Part shown: positions 40,011-51,576 of the stretch, one piece after another | Layout of the letters: each line of letters opens with the position of its first letter | Position numbering within the stretch: the stretch's first letter is position 1 | Source: Plantago major | Taxonomy: Eukaryota > Streptophyta > Magnoliopsida > Lamiales > Plantaginaceae | Length of the DNA: 64,000 nt | Direction of reading: 5' to 3' | Assembly: GCA_026545765.1 (NCBI GenBank) | Contig: CM048841.1 | Location: forward strand, 68,942,217 to 69,006,216 | Program-made: the position numbers and the translations under genes | The notes under the pieces: generated by a model | Seen by the model: the letters and a program-made list of their open reading frames with translations, nothing else | Told to the model about the DNA's origin: nothing | The model's database searches: none

Positions 40011-40524
40011 AGCAACATCCACGCGGCGTCGTTTTACTGGTTCTGGCCCCCCCTACATCTACCATTTTCCTGAATGCTCTTGCTCCTCCTTTCATGTTAA
40101 TTCATACTTCTATTTTTTACCTTCTTTCTCTTTTTACTTTCACCGATCAATTTTAATAAACTTACATTCTATGAAAATCTAAATTCTTCCCCGAATAAAT
40201 ATGTTATTACTAAAACTTAAAAGAGTCCTACAGAATATGGAGAATCTTACGTTTTACTTAAATTTTCTTAGCAAGTAGCGATCTTGTGACATGGCTCTTT
40301 ATACATAAAATAGAGTAGGGTGCCATCCATACTAATAAAACAAAAGACAAATTATAGTAAAACAATTAAAGGTCCAATACGATAAAATATTCAAATTAAT
40401 TTATTACAATCTTAAATGAGATGCATATTAAATCATTTGCATAACGACATATGGAAAAATAGTTAATAAATGAACACAAATGCTAATTGAAATATGATGT
40501 TTATCAATGTTAAAAAATCATACC
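40011..40524. other. MIPS upstream region and A/T-rich spacer
   Basis: There is no gene. The first 130 bases upstream of the TATA box are C/T-rich on the plus strand and probably hold promoter elements. From about 40,150 the DNA is A/T-rich. The phrase CCATACTAATAAAAC at 40,327-40,341 resembles the conserved 5' tip of plant Helitrons but points opposite to the Helitron gene beside it. Confidence 0.4.
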
Positions 40525-43500
40525 TCAAAGAGAGCTAAACACCTCCTTGTAAACTACATTGGTTGTTGTATCGGTAGGATTGACTTCCTGATAAAAAGAT
40601 AAAACTTTTAGGCTTTTCTTGTTTGTGACTCTCGAGAATGCCACATATAGCTGACCATGACTGAAAACAGAATTTGGGAGGTATAGTCCAACATGAGCTA
40701 CTGATTGTCCCTGACTCTTGTTTATTGTCATGGCATAGCAAACTGGAATCGAAAATTATCTCCGCTCGAATTTAATAGGAAACTTAGTAAGATCAGAAGG
40801 TGTGAGTACCATCCGAGGTATGAAAACCTTCGCTCCAACATTCTTTCCATGTATGGTCTTCGCCTGAATAACATGTTTGCCAATTGCAGTGACAATCAAT
40901 ATAGTTTCATTACAAAGCTCGGCAGACTGGTCAATGTTCCTAATGAGAATTATAGGATTGCCAATCTTCAATCAAATTATATGGTTTGGTATTCCAGACG
41001 CCATAATAGTGTTAAGAACGCAACGGAATCATCTTCATCAGGACAAATCTCATTTGAACTCATAAACTCGATTGCATCTCCTGGCAAAGTGGACATTATA
41101 TAATCACTGACCTCCTGGACTATCTCATTAGTCGGAGCAAGAATAGTTCTATCCTGGAAATATCCACCATCATCGACATGGGATAATAAGCTCATATATG
41201 TACTCTTAACAATTGCATCAATTGGTTCAGCAGTAGAACGGATCAAAATATATTCGGGTAATTTGAATTCTACCTCACCATCATTACTGCCACCGAATTC
41301 ACCATCTCCGACTTTCAACTCATCAAACTCTCTAATACTCTCATTCTTAGTAGGTGAACTGCCAGACTGTTTACAAATAACATAAAGTCAACATAGTATG
41401 TTACAATAAATTCTTCAGATAGTAAACTGAATAAGTTAGAATAAACATGACAATTAATATGAACTGTAAAGTAATACCTGCAGGCGCATGTTCTTTCTAA
41501 GCTTAAGTACACGACATGAACTCCAAAGCTTTTTAGATGAGCAAAGAGAGGCGTGGACTATATCCTGTCTACTACCCTTTGGTATAACGGGTAAAATTTG
41601 TCTGAAATCCCCACAAAATACAACAACCAATCCACCAAACGGTTTGTTCAATTCTCTACCATCAAGACCTCTCATTACATCATTAGACTGCGATCAAGGG
41701 CCTCAAAACAAAACCTATTGGTCATGGGTGCTTCATCCCAAATGATTAATTTTGTATTCTTCAACAGTCTCGTTAAATCGCTTCCATGTGTAATTCTACT
41801 ACACACGGTAGTCTAATCGACCTGTAATGGAATACTGAATCTAGAATGGGTTGTGCGACCACCAGGAAGAAGAATAGAAGCTATCCCACTCGATGCAGCT
41901 GGCAAAACGATGTCACGTCTACCACGTAACGCAGAACATAATGTATTCCATAAAAAGGCTTTTCCCGTGCCACCATAACCATATAGGAAGAAAACTCCAC
42001 CATTATCGGAATTGACGACATCCATAATAGTATGGTATACAGACCTTTGCTCATCAATGAGACATGGATACAAACGACTGTGCTAAATCCATTCCTTGAG
42101 AGTAAACCTTTTATCTCAGCAAGAGTGAAGTTCTTCACTAAGCTCCAGCTCTACATTGAATAATTGAGGAATACTATTTAAGTACAATAGAAACATATTG
42201 CTAATAGACATATTAAAATGAAAAATAAAAAATAAAAAGTTCAAATTCATACCGGGATAATTCAATTTCCCGCATCATGTATTGAATGTCATCCGATTAG
42301 ATACTCTCATGAGCTCTCCCATACATGCATGCACGAGCCTTGACATACTATCAGACTGAAGAAGAACAGAGAACAAATGTCAAAGGAAACGTCCAGATTC
42401 CCAAAAATTGGCTTCCTTTATAGCACGAATGTACTCCTTGTCGTCGTCTAGCAATCCCAGAGCAAAACATGCATTGCGGTAAGTTGGATGAATAACACCA
42501 TCAATCATCCGCAAATCCTCAAAGCAAGTGGCACCCCTAATATGATTCAACATCATCCTCATGTAATAGCGGGGACCAGTCTTAATTGGGACGTGGTATT
42601 CGTCCAACTTTGTTGTTAAACTGCTTTCTATATCTCCAACTTTCAACCTAGAAATCCCACGTAATATTTAGGGAACTCAACATGCAGATACTTACGTGCC
42701 TCACGATGATTTTTGTTGAACTCCATCCACTTTAGGAACTTTGTCTCAAAAAATGTATGTTTCTCCATTAAGTCCGTAATAAAATCTCGATACTTAAATG
42801 TGACTGATTGTTCTCTCTCTCCATATGAAATGATAAACGTTCGACGGGAGGATCTCTATAATGAATATCATATCTCATAATTCGCCAGACAGCTTCACAT
42901 GCATATACATATCGACAATCAACATAATCGTTCACCTCATTATCAACAGTTATTTTTGCATCTATCCTATCCACACCTTTGTTGACGTACTTGAATAGAT
43001 ATTTTATCGAATTGATCTTATTGCACCATTCAACATTAATGTGTGCCTGGTACTTCATCTATAGGAAGGAATTTTGTGGAACAATGAACCTGTAGAAGTA
43101 TATTAAATGAAATTAGCTATGTCGATAGGCGGCAAATCAATTTGTTAATTACAAAAATAAATTATATTAATTGGATTATTTGAATACTATAAGTGATATT
43201 TAAATGTACCTATTATCAATGAGTTCTCCATTCTTCTCAATAGTGGCACCTGTATCACGCCTCCTGTAAACAGGGTATCCATTGCCATAAAAAATAGTAC
43301 GCTCATTAAAAGACTCTGGGAATTTCTTAAAGCATTTCTTCCCATCATGCATACATGGTGAAGTTGGATTCAATGGTCCGCACGGACCACGAACCATGTA
43401 CTCAGATACGACCTTGTACAACTCCGGATTGAGTTCCTTATCCGGTATCTCAGCGGATATGAATGCATCTATAACATCTGCATACATGGTTCTATCCCCT

Positions 43501-44359
43501 CGATCTACCCATAGCAAAATATGTGCATGGGGAGTCCACGTTTCTGAAACTCAATAGTGCACAAAACTACAAAAATAAACAACAAAAAAATAAATAAATA
43601 ATGACTCAAAATTAACTAAATAATAAATTGCTATTAAATTAGACATAATATCAGAGCTCATATCGTGGTTACCTCAGATTGCCTTTCCAAAAATATTTTA
43701 TGTTTTCAAGTCTTTTATATGTTGGTCCAACTTCATCTCGAATACACGACTCAATATATCATGTCTATCTTCGGGTCGTAAACCCTTAGACTCCACAAAT
43801 CGTGTGATCTCAGGCCATTTCGGATTGCATGTGAATGTGATGGACAATTCCGGATATCCTATGCGGATGGCCTTATTGTCTTGGAAATTCTGAACCGCAT
43901 ATCTGGGACCTCCCACAAAAGAAGATGGCGACCTGGCGTTTACCAACATTTCCGATCGGGTCATTAATTAGGATCTATATCACCTGTTCTGATGGCATCA
44001 ACAAGTGACAAATAGTTATAAGATCTCAACTATGGTTGGTTCCTCATGACGAATGAAAGTCTTTGTGATTTCATCATCATATAACCATCTACTACGAACC
44101 GCTGGAACAATTTCCTCTTGGTAGTATAATGCATCCTCAACGGCTCGATAAAAAATCCCAATGCCAAAAATTCCTTGATAGTAACCTTGTGTCTAACACT
44201 TTTGGACCTATCAGTGTGCATAATCTCCGTATGATATCCATCTTCGCCAAATGGGAAAAGTAGGGGATACTGCATTGGAAGGTAGCTCAGATGCAATTCT
44301 GAAATTCTTTTAAAGTTATCGTGTTTTAGCTCCAGCTGTATAATATCACATAGATCCAT
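40525..44359 (-). pseudogene. Helitron RepHel gene (rolling-circle Rep plus PIF1-type helicase), decayed
   Basis: Read right to left: an N-terminal block (MQYPLLFPFGEDGYHTEI, 44,359-44,030), the Helitron-like N domain (LSITFTCNPKWPEITRF, 43,964-43,698), the HUH region (CTIEFQKRGLP near 43,550-43,520), a central part (INVEWCNKINSIKYLFKYVN, 43,058-42,768; RNACFALGLLDDDKEYI, 42,646-42,380), helicase motif I GYGGTGKAFLW near 41,970, motif II wording [15 protein letters not shown] (41,675-41,454) and motif [12 protein letters not shown] ... YVAFSRVT (40,731-40,525). Rep nicks and joins single strands; the helicase unwinds. A 100-130-bp intron separates the blocks near 43,080-43,206. Damage: one base missing from the C run before the HUH histidines, a stop before MKYQAHINVEW, and Ala instead of Thr/Ser after the Walker A lysine. 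The terminal TC and CTRR ends were not found. Confidence 0.88.
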
Positions 44360-44485
44360 GTCATATTCATCATTTCCTTCATAATGATATTTGTAAAAAT
44401 AGTTAATTGATAATATAAAAACATCCCTAATATAGTTAAATAAATATTTTATTTAAGGAGAGTGACATTGCAACATACCAACAAT

Positions 44486-44635
44486 TAATGTTCACATTAA
44501 CACGTAGTGTGTGAATGACGAATGTGACGCTGGCAGATGATCATAATAATTTATCACAAAATACTAAGGTTTAAAATGTTCTACTAAGTATGAAATTATT
44601 TTATATGTATGTATGTATGTATGTATCTATCTATA

Positions 44636-44684
<49 letters not shown>

Positions 44685-45345
44685 TTTTTATTTATTTTAA
44701 ACTGGTATTCAACTAAAATATTTGGTAAATTTCTTTGGGATTTATTTAAACCTTGTGAACTTAAAACCATGAAATAAAATCCCGGTGAAGTTGCAGAAAA
44801 TTATAGTAGTACTTATTTCAACGACTAAAATATTTGTATTTATAAGTTCTATTTGATATTTTACTTTAGTGATCATCTGATACTTTCACATTCTGATGTT
44901 CACACTAACACGTAGTGTGAATGAAGAATGTGATGCTGGCAGATGATCATAATAATTCATCACAAAATACTAAGGTTTGAAATGTTCGACTGAGTATGAA
45001 ATTATAATATATAGTTTTAATATAAAAAGTTTTATTTATTTAAAACTGATATTCTACTAAAAAATTTGGTAAATTTCTTTGGAATTTATTTAAAGCTTGT
45101 GAAGTTAAACTGTGAAATAAAATCCCAGTGAAGTTGAAGAAAATTATAGTACTTGTTTGAACGACTAAAATATTTGTATTTATAAGTGCTACGGGATATT
45201 TTACTTTAGTGATCATCTGACACTTTCACATTCTAATGTCACACTAACATGTAGTGTGAATGACGAACGTGATGCCGTCAGGTGATCATAAAAATTTATC
45301 ACAAAATACTAAGGTTTAAAATGTTCAACTAAGTATGAAATTAAT
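44486..45345. repeat. Three tandem units of about 340 bp with 80-bp hairpins
   Basis: The phrase ATCACAAAATACTAAGGTTT recurs at 44,553, 44,959 and 45,298 (spacing 406 and 339; the first interval is lengthened by a microsatellite). Each unit holds an imperfect inverted repeat: GATCATCTGATACTTTCACA ... CACACTA as left arm, and TAGTGTGAATGA ... CTGGCAGATGATC as right arm, centred on ACACGTAGTG. The hairpin is best preserved at 44,871-44,949. No coding signal. It lies just upstream of the decayed Helitron gene. Confidence 0.8.
44605..44682. repeat. Microsatellite (TATG)n (TATC)n (TA)n
   Basis: Four to five TATG units, two ATCT units and then about 20 TA units within the first 340-bp repeat. Likely length-polymorphic. 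Confidence 0.9.
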
Positions 45346-46160
45346 CATTGATTGAGAGCATATTCTTCATACTTTCCACCAGTTCGATTAAAGGTCTTCA
45401 ATTCTTACCTAGGGTTTGTGACACGATTAGGTAAAATTGTTCCTCATCTCGTTTCTTGGTTTTAGGTGTTGATTATGTTTAGTGTATGCCGGTTTATGAT
45501 TCTGATTATGTTTTGCATATGATGAGGGCTTAAGCAGCCTAGTTATGGGGTGGTGACGAATTCAATGCATGCTAGCTAGGGTTTATGTGATTATATATAC
45601 AGGCCGCGATTTACTATGAGCTTTTTAGATTAATTGCGTATCATGTTATTCTGTTTGTTGTGCATTCCGTCAATATCACTGTCAGATTAAACATTTGATC
45701 TTTACATACCAAAACGTTTTCATCTTATTTAATCTGACAGTTAGATTGCAAACAATAATATTAGGATTAGCTCAATTAATTGTAGCATAGTGAAATTGAC
45801 GCATTCACTAATGCTATTTGTTTTCTGAAACCAAGTAAGTGACAACTTGAGTAACAGTTAACCTATTAATCGCATGTTTCTTGCTAGCTAGCTTGTTTTC
45901 TGTCACCACACCATAATTCTCTAATATTATCATTGTCGTTTAGATTAATCAGATTTCTAGTTAGATTGCATAAGTAGATAGATAATATAAAACAAATTCG
46001 CTGCCGAAGCAAACAACCCTTTTACTGCTTTCTTACTGTTATTACTATTCGTAAACAAAACTTAGCCTAGTTAAGTCCTTCGAGACCGACCTCGGAGTTA
46101 ACTTCACTGCACTACAAGTTTTCGTAGTGTTGAGAATTAACTCCTGACTCTTAAACAAAT
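45346..46160. other. Non-coding stretch, probably retrotransposon-internal
   Basis: No ORF of note. Phrases such as CCTAGTTAAGTCCTTCGAGACC near 46,067 and the block ending GTTGAGAATTAACTCCTGAC near 46,145 are typical of sequence that joins coding parts to ends of Ty3-type elements. It directly precedes the antisense ORF, but no gag or pol piece was recognised. Confidence 0.35.
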
Positions 46161-46847
46161 TTAAAACTTTGATTTTGACACATCAGGTATGGTAGCGATT
46201 TCTCCGGCAGGATCCATCTCGCATCGCGGATTGAATTGTCTCGCCGGAATTACCACGTGGCCATCTTCCGAAGGATGGCTCGTCAGCTCACTTTGCTCGA
46301 CATACACCGGAGGAGGGAAGAGATGGGCGATGATCTCCTCCGAGCGGACATTAGCTTCTCCTTGGTTTTTCCGAGGAGATGGTTTCCTTCGGCCACCCTT
46401 TTTCTTCGGAGCTGACTCTGCTTCCTCCTCATCTTCCGAGGCGTCATCCTTGGCCTCTTCCTCACCAGGGGTCTCGTGAACTACGTTTCCCTCGACAATC
46501 TTCTCCTCGTTAAAGATCTCCTCATCATCATCGCTGGAAATCTCGACTGCCCCCTTACCTTTCTCTTCGTGAGTCAACCTTAGTTGGGTGGATGACCCGA
46601 CTCCGAGTTCACTGTGTCTATTATCTACACGAGGGTAAAGGGGAGGTGGGGAAGCCGGAATATAGGTGAAGCACCGATACGCCTTGCCAGCGATGGCGGC
46701 CTCAGAATCAACCTCCTCTACCGGCTCCTGCCCGTCAATCTGTTCAAGCAGAGCATCCAGAGAGTCCGGGTGAGGGGACTCATGAGGGCCATCACTACCA
46801 TATTGTAGCGCATCGGAAGCCTTCCCGCTATCACTCCGAGAAGACAT
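46161..46847 (-). CDS. Antisense ORF of a Tat-like (Ty3) retrotransposon remnant, unknown product
   Basis: A clean 228-residue frame, start ATGTCTTCTCGG at 46,847. It is acidic and disordered-looking: Asp/Glu runs (SSDDDEEIFNEEK, EDEEEAESAPKKKGGRRKP) followed by a basic patch that could act as a nuclear signal. It ends with a stop at 46,161-46,163. It lies antisense to, and just inside, an LTR on the plus strand (from about 47,465). Retand/Grande members of the Tat lineage are known to carry an extra antisense ORF between pol and the 3' LTR, so that placement is the basis of the call. The reading frame looks whole, but I recognise no domain and infer no function. It could instead be a captured host gene. 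Confidence 0.5.
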   Translation of the reverse strand: MSSRSDSGKASDALQYGSDGPHESPHPDSLDALLEQIDGQEPVEEVDSEAAIAGKAYRCFTYIPASPPPLYPRVDNRHSELGVGSSTQLRLTHEEKGKGAVEISSDDDEEIFNEEKIVEGNVVHETPGEEEAKDDASEDEEEAESAPKKKGGRRKPSPRKNQGEANVRSEEIIAHLFPPPVYVEQSELTSHPSEDGHVVIPARQFNPRCEMDPAGEIATIPDVSKSKF

Positions 46848-47103
46848 TTTCTAAACAATAAAGCAATAGAATTTTATCAAAAATCCTACGAAGAAAAGTA
46901 AAGATAAAACATCTAGGAAAGAGAAGAAAATAAAACATGAAAAGTTTCGTGGGAAGAAATTTCGAGGGGATTACCTTGGTTAAAAGTTGTGGAAAATGTA
47001 CTCTGTGCCTCAAACTTGATTTTGCTCTCGCTTGTCGGAAGGGAAGGGTTTGGTCGTCAGTAAGAAAAGTGAAGAAATGGAAGAAGGTAAACCCCTATTT
47101 ATA
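46848..47103 (-). promoter_or_regulatory. Promoter, 5' UTR and 5'UTR intron of the antisense ORF
   Basis: On the minus strand TATAAATA at 47,103-47,096 (context CCTTATAAATAGGGG) is followed by a leader. A strong donor CCAAG|GTAATCCCC has its intron starting at 46,974, and a pyrimidine/T-rich acceptor TTGTTTAG ends at 46,851; three bases later comes the ATG. The 124-bp intron thus sits in the 5' UTR, an arrangement common in expressed plant genes. These signals are what one would expect of a transcription unit of its own. Confidence 0.55.
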
Positions 47104-47865
47104 AGGAGGTAAATGACCCTTCAACTTCCAGAAGGGAGAATTGCACAATGGTCCCTTTGTTTTTCGCCCACTATGCCTCGGCCCCAGTGTCAAAATTCAA
47201 AATTTGAATTTTCCGCAAAAAAAAAAAAAAAAGAGAAACAGAAATATGTATATTTCTCACCAGTCTTCTCGGCTGCCACGTCACCTAGATTTTTCTCGAA
47301 CAAAGTTTCGTCTCCTCCTCATTTATTTTCGGGGAGGAGAGATTACCAAAGATGGATATATCGCCTCGAAGAGATTCTCCTCGAAAAAAAATTCAAAACT
47401 GTCATAAAGAAACCTTGAATGTTCTTACTTATCTCTCTGCGAGAGGATAACTAATAAGTTGGGGTGACATATGATAGGGTGTATTCTGGCACGGTGATAA
47501 AGCTACAGAAGATCTCTCACAAAGGAAGCTCCTTACGAGGGGAAGATTGTATTCCCCTCGGATTCACTATTCCATCCGAGGGGAATCACTTTCACTATCC
47601 ACTACATTTAAGTCAACAAAGTTCCTTGAGGAACTCATTGCCTATGAGGGCAACTTCTGAGGGACCACCGATGGGTACTGAGATCTGACAGGGAGACAAG
47701 ATCCCTTAAATCAAGAAGGCTTGTCCCCTCCTGAAATCTATAAATATAGGGCTACCCCCTCACATTTATGGTAAGCATTCATTACCATCTACCCCTGCTC
47801 CCGAGCTCCGAGCCAAACAACATCTAGCTCTTTAGTTAAGTCTACCACCGACTTGTGCCTGCGTG

Positions 47866-48180
47866 CACTACAAAATCTTGATGCATGGCGGCGGATAGAT
47901 CGTCGCTCTGATTCAGACCAATCATCTTGACTTTGGCGACGGATAAAAATTCGTCAGCTTGGGCGTGGCGGCGGATGAATAATCCGTCGTCCAATTCGCG
48001 ACGGATTATCATGTTTGACTTTTTTTTTATTTTTTAAAAATCGATTATTGGCGACGGATAGATTCTATCCGTCGCCCAATGTATTATTGGAATTAGTGAC
48101 GGAATCTAATCTATCCGTCGCCCAATGTATTATTGGAATTAGTGACGGAATCTCAAATTCCGTCACTAATTCCGTCACAA
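47866..48180. repeat. Left subterminal repeat region of the CACTA element
   Basis: At least eight copies of GCGACGGAT or ATCCGTCG in both orientations, plus a direct repeat of about 51 bp (CCGTCGCCCAATGTATTATT twice, 48,068 and 48,115) and palindromes such as GACGGAATCTCAAATTCCGTC at 48,142. These are candidate transposase-binding arrays. Confidence 0.85.
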
Positions 48181-48325
48181 AATATTTTTTTTAATTTTGT
48201 TTTTTAATATTAATCCTTGTTTTTCGTATTTCAACTATTTAATCAATATAATGCTCGATAATAAATCAATAATACAAAAAATATTTCAATAAATGATAAA
48301 TAAAAAATGTAATATCCGAATAAGT

Positions 48326-49290
48326 CTAAATTAGACTTATAAATCTAAATATAATAAATCGAGCATTACATAGTACATATACATAACTAGCTACCGAGAC
48401 GGGGTGGTCTTTGGCTGCCCAGGACATGAAAGCCTCCATATGTAACCGAAGGCGCTCGTTCTCCTCTCTTCGTTCTCTGTCGTGCCGCTCCATCTCTCCT
48501 CCCTTTGTTGCTCCATCTCTTGAGTTAGTCGTGCAACTTTGTTCCGGACCTGTTGCACCATTTCGAGACACAGTCACATGTGAAAATCGGACGTCTAGGC
48601 TATTTGGGATGATGATGAGGAGCACCACGGACTATGACTCAAAAAGGCTCCGAGTCCATATATTAAATCATTTGATGTCGGTTTGTTGACCTCTAAGAAG
48701 ATGTTGTCAACTTGTTGATTAATGACATCACCAAATCTCTTCCTCTGCCTCGCTACGAGCATCAACCTCGGCTGAAATCGTAAATAGCGAGATATCATGA
48801 TCGATTCTTGTTTTCAAAAATAACTTGTAATAGTGTACAAATATGAACTTTAAGCAACATAAACATACCGCATGATAGGCGAGGCCGGAATTCGGTCCAT
48901 ACCCTTACCTTGGCCTTCTTGAAGATGTTATACTTGGATTTCACCTCCCCCCGTGACATCTGAACAACATATATAGTCAACAATTTATCATCTCACAAGT
49001 AATAGGCGAGAGACAATACATACACGTAATGCTAGATTGAAAAAAACATATATATACTTACCGATTGGTAATAATCAGTGAGAGTAGATCGCCTCCCAAG
49101 GTGGTGAACGGCCCTTCCTGCCTTATCAGACTGAGACGCCCGGTTCTGTCTGTTGATGTAGGCATTTTCCTGGACATCAGTTCGGTGCCAGTAGGCATCC
49201 CAAAGGGCCCACTCCGCTGCATCAACCTGTGGAGGCATTGGGCCATTCCGATCTGATGGCCTTCCAATACAGACCATATCCTGTCGGTTT
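48326..49290 (-). pseudogene. CACTA: Transposase_24-like protein remnant
   Basis: Reading right to left: EWALWDAYWHRTDVQ, then NAYINRQNRASQSDKAGRAV with HHLGRRSTLTDYY (49,277-49,060), which is the NR...H..GR core of the plant Ptta/En/Spm Transposase_24 family. A middle part follows (KYNIFKKAKV near 48,930), then the C-terminal coiled part MERHDRERREENERLRLHME with FMSWAAKDHP (48,490-48,405). The pieces are in different frames and partly separated by intron-like DNA. In the family this protein accompanies or forms part of CACTA-encoded factors; its exact role is not settled. Confidence 0.7.
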
Positions 49291-49439
49291 AGATCCCAGT
49301 CTCGTAAACACGTCGGATCTGTGGATCAATCTCTTGAATGAAGTACTCCTTCTACATTCCCAATTTCATACAACATCGAAAGTCGATATATATAACGTCA
49401 CCATGTTACATCAATTTAATAAGATCTGACAACATAACA

Positions 49440-49622
49440 AATATGGTGACTAACATATCACCCAAACAAAGTGGCTAACATACCACTCACATTTAGTGGC
49501 TAACATACCACTCACATTGTCCTAAATTTTACTAACACAATGGTGACTAACATATCACCCAAATACAGTGGCTAATATACCACTCACATACAGTGACTAA
49601 CATACCACTCATATTAAGCGAT
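49440..49622. repeat. Minisatellite of about 29 bp within the CACTA element
   Basis: Six units of the type GTGGCTAACATACCACTCAC, alternating with GTGACTAACATATCACCCAA. Each unit contains a short palindrome GTGGCTAACATACCAC able to fold. It lies in what would be an intron or spacer of the transposase-like gene. Confidence 0.85.
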
Positions 49623-50360
49623 TATAATAACAAATAAAGGAATGTCATATTTTAACTTACCCTCAGCTCATCAAAGTACTCGGCCCTCATGCGGTCCGAG
49701 ATGTGAGACCAACACTCACCACCCTACCCCGGTGGCTCTCTCCTACTCCGGAAGATGTCACCTAGTTTGTTGTGGGCCTCCCGAGGCCATAAACTGTTGT
49801 CAATGTATAAGATACAAGAAACAAATATTTATTACTTTAGTACAACAAATTTATACTTGTCAACTATCATAAGTTATGTTTTACATATTTAAGAAGAATG
49901 TATAATACTTACTTGGCGGGACGAGAGGAAAAATCACGAACCCGTCCCGTAGCGTTGGGATTCTATGGATCCCACTCGAGGTAGGACAATCGTCCCCTCC
50001 TCCGATGTGTCAAGGCTGTTGGTAGAGCCCTATTTGCTATGACATCTTTGGTGGGGTCTCGAGAATCCGAGACTCTTGCCACGACTACGAGCCCTCACCC
50101 CCCTCGACCACATCGACCCGGCACTATCATGCGGGCTGTAGAAGAAGTGCACTTCCTCTGGCGGCATCTGCAAAAACATGTAACAAATCTGATAAAATGT
50201 GTTAGTACGAGTTATGTCTGAACAAATTATAATAACACATGTAACCATTTTTCATGCGAGCGAAATACCCAAGTGTTATCTACTACTAACTAGTTATAAT
50301 ACACATAATATACCGTTATCGCCGTCCTCTAAGTCTACATATTGGTCCTTGTGCAGATCA
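49623..50360 (-). other. CACTA interior with scattered coding shreds
   Basis: Minus-strand wording PPEEVHFFYSPHDSAGSMW and SRGVRARSRGKSLGFSRPHQ (50,170-50,030) is protein-like, with Arg/Ser-rich composition, and precedes the Transposase_24 part. It is probably the linker of the same protein. The remainder shows splice-like borders but no complete exon I can support. Confidence 0.45.
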
Positions 50361-50682
50361 AACAACTCATCATCTGCTTCTATGGGATTTTCTGCTTGTT
50401 TATCGACATCCTCTTGTTGGTACGAGTTGGTAATTGAGTCCATACATGATACTCAGGCATGAATCCATAACATCGCAAGTGCTTGAATACTGCTGTAGGA
50501 GTCATAAATTGCTTGTTTCTGCAGGTTTTCAATGTGCAAGGACACTTTATCAACCCCCTATTTGCACTGGCGGACGTCCCATGGCAAGCGATGAAACCTT
50601 TAACCCTTTTACAAAACTCCTAGAAACTTTGCCATTCTTTGCTCACGATCGTACATCCATGAGCAGTCGAATTCACTATACT
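50361..50682 (-). pseudogene. CACTA: transposase-associated (Transpos_assoc) domain remnant
   Basis: On the minus strand, DCSWMYDREQRMAKFLGV near 50,672-50,620 corresponds to the DRSWMY start of this domain. After a frame change come PCTLKTCRNKQFMTPTAVF and KHLRCYGFMPEYHVWTQ (about 50,545-50,430), the Cys/His pattern C...C.N..F.....V..HL...GF...Y..W of the domain. In autonomous CACTA elements it opens the TNP2-type transposase and probably binds DNA. Here the DDE core that should follow is missing, and the frame is broken between the two halves. Confidence 0.75.
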
Positions 50683-51560
50683 TTTTAACACGACGTTCGA
50701 TTGAATAGATCGTATTTAATTTATTAGATCGATTCCAATTCGGATAAAAAGATTGTAGAGATTAATTGTTAATTATTATACGTTCCTTATAATTTCATGA
50801 TTAATTATTAAGTGTTCGATATGTTACAAAATTTATTAAGTGTTTTACTACTACGAGTTATAAATTATAAATTACACGTTAATATGATCAACAAATTATC
50901 AATAAATCAAAACACTTAACTACATCCTCGTAATTTAGTACATATACGAATTTATCAAATCAACAAAAACTACTACATACATACATACATATCAAATTAA
51001 CTAAACTAACTAAACTAACTACATACATACTTAACATACATATCAAATTACACATACATATCGAATTACTACATACATACTTAATTAACATACATACTTC
51101 ACTACATACATACTTAATTAACATACATACTTCACTACATACATACTTATCAAATTAACATACATACATATTGAATTACTACATACATTCATATCAAATT
51201 AACTAAACTAACTATCAAATTACATATACAAATCAAATTAATCAAATTACATATAATTGATCAAATTAACTAAACAAGCTACTACATACTTCATACAAAC
51301 ATACAATTGAGAATAAGTAGTCAAAAATCAAAAAAATCCCAAATTTTTAAAAGTTAGGGTTTAGCCAAAATACCGTTGATTCCGAAGAAAATAGCGGATG
51401 AAATTTGAAATTGATGGAAAGCAGGCTCCTCGTCCAGCGACCTTGAATTGACACCAAGATTGAGAAGAATCGTCAACAATTGGCCGGATTTCACGAAGGC
51501 GAAATGAAGAAAAAACGGAGGAGAAAGGAAAGAAGCAGAAACGAAAATGGCATTACGCAT
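50683..51560. repeat. CACTA interior: A/T-rich stretch with (CATA)n-type repeats
   Basis: No gene. From about 50,930 to 51,290 loosely repeated CTACATACATACTTAATTAA and ATCAAATTAACTAAACTAAC motifs form a degenerate microsatellite. 50,700-50,930 is plain A/T-rich DNA. Confidence 0.7.
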
Positions 51561-51576
51561 ACGCTCGATGTTAAAA

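Noticed and set aside
40327-40341. 5' end of the Helitron
   Set aside because: ATACTAATAAAA resembles a Helitron 5' tip, but it points in the plus direction at the 3' side of a minus-strand RepHel gene, so it cannot be this element's start.
46161-46847. Ordinary host gene for an acidic nuclear protein
   Set aside because: Possible, but its place just inside and opposite to an LTR fits the known antisense ORF of Tat-type elements better; left as the weaker alternative.
47141-47418. ORFs around the poly-A tract at 47,217
   Set aside because: Random frames across an A-rich stretch upstream of the antisense promoter; no protein features.
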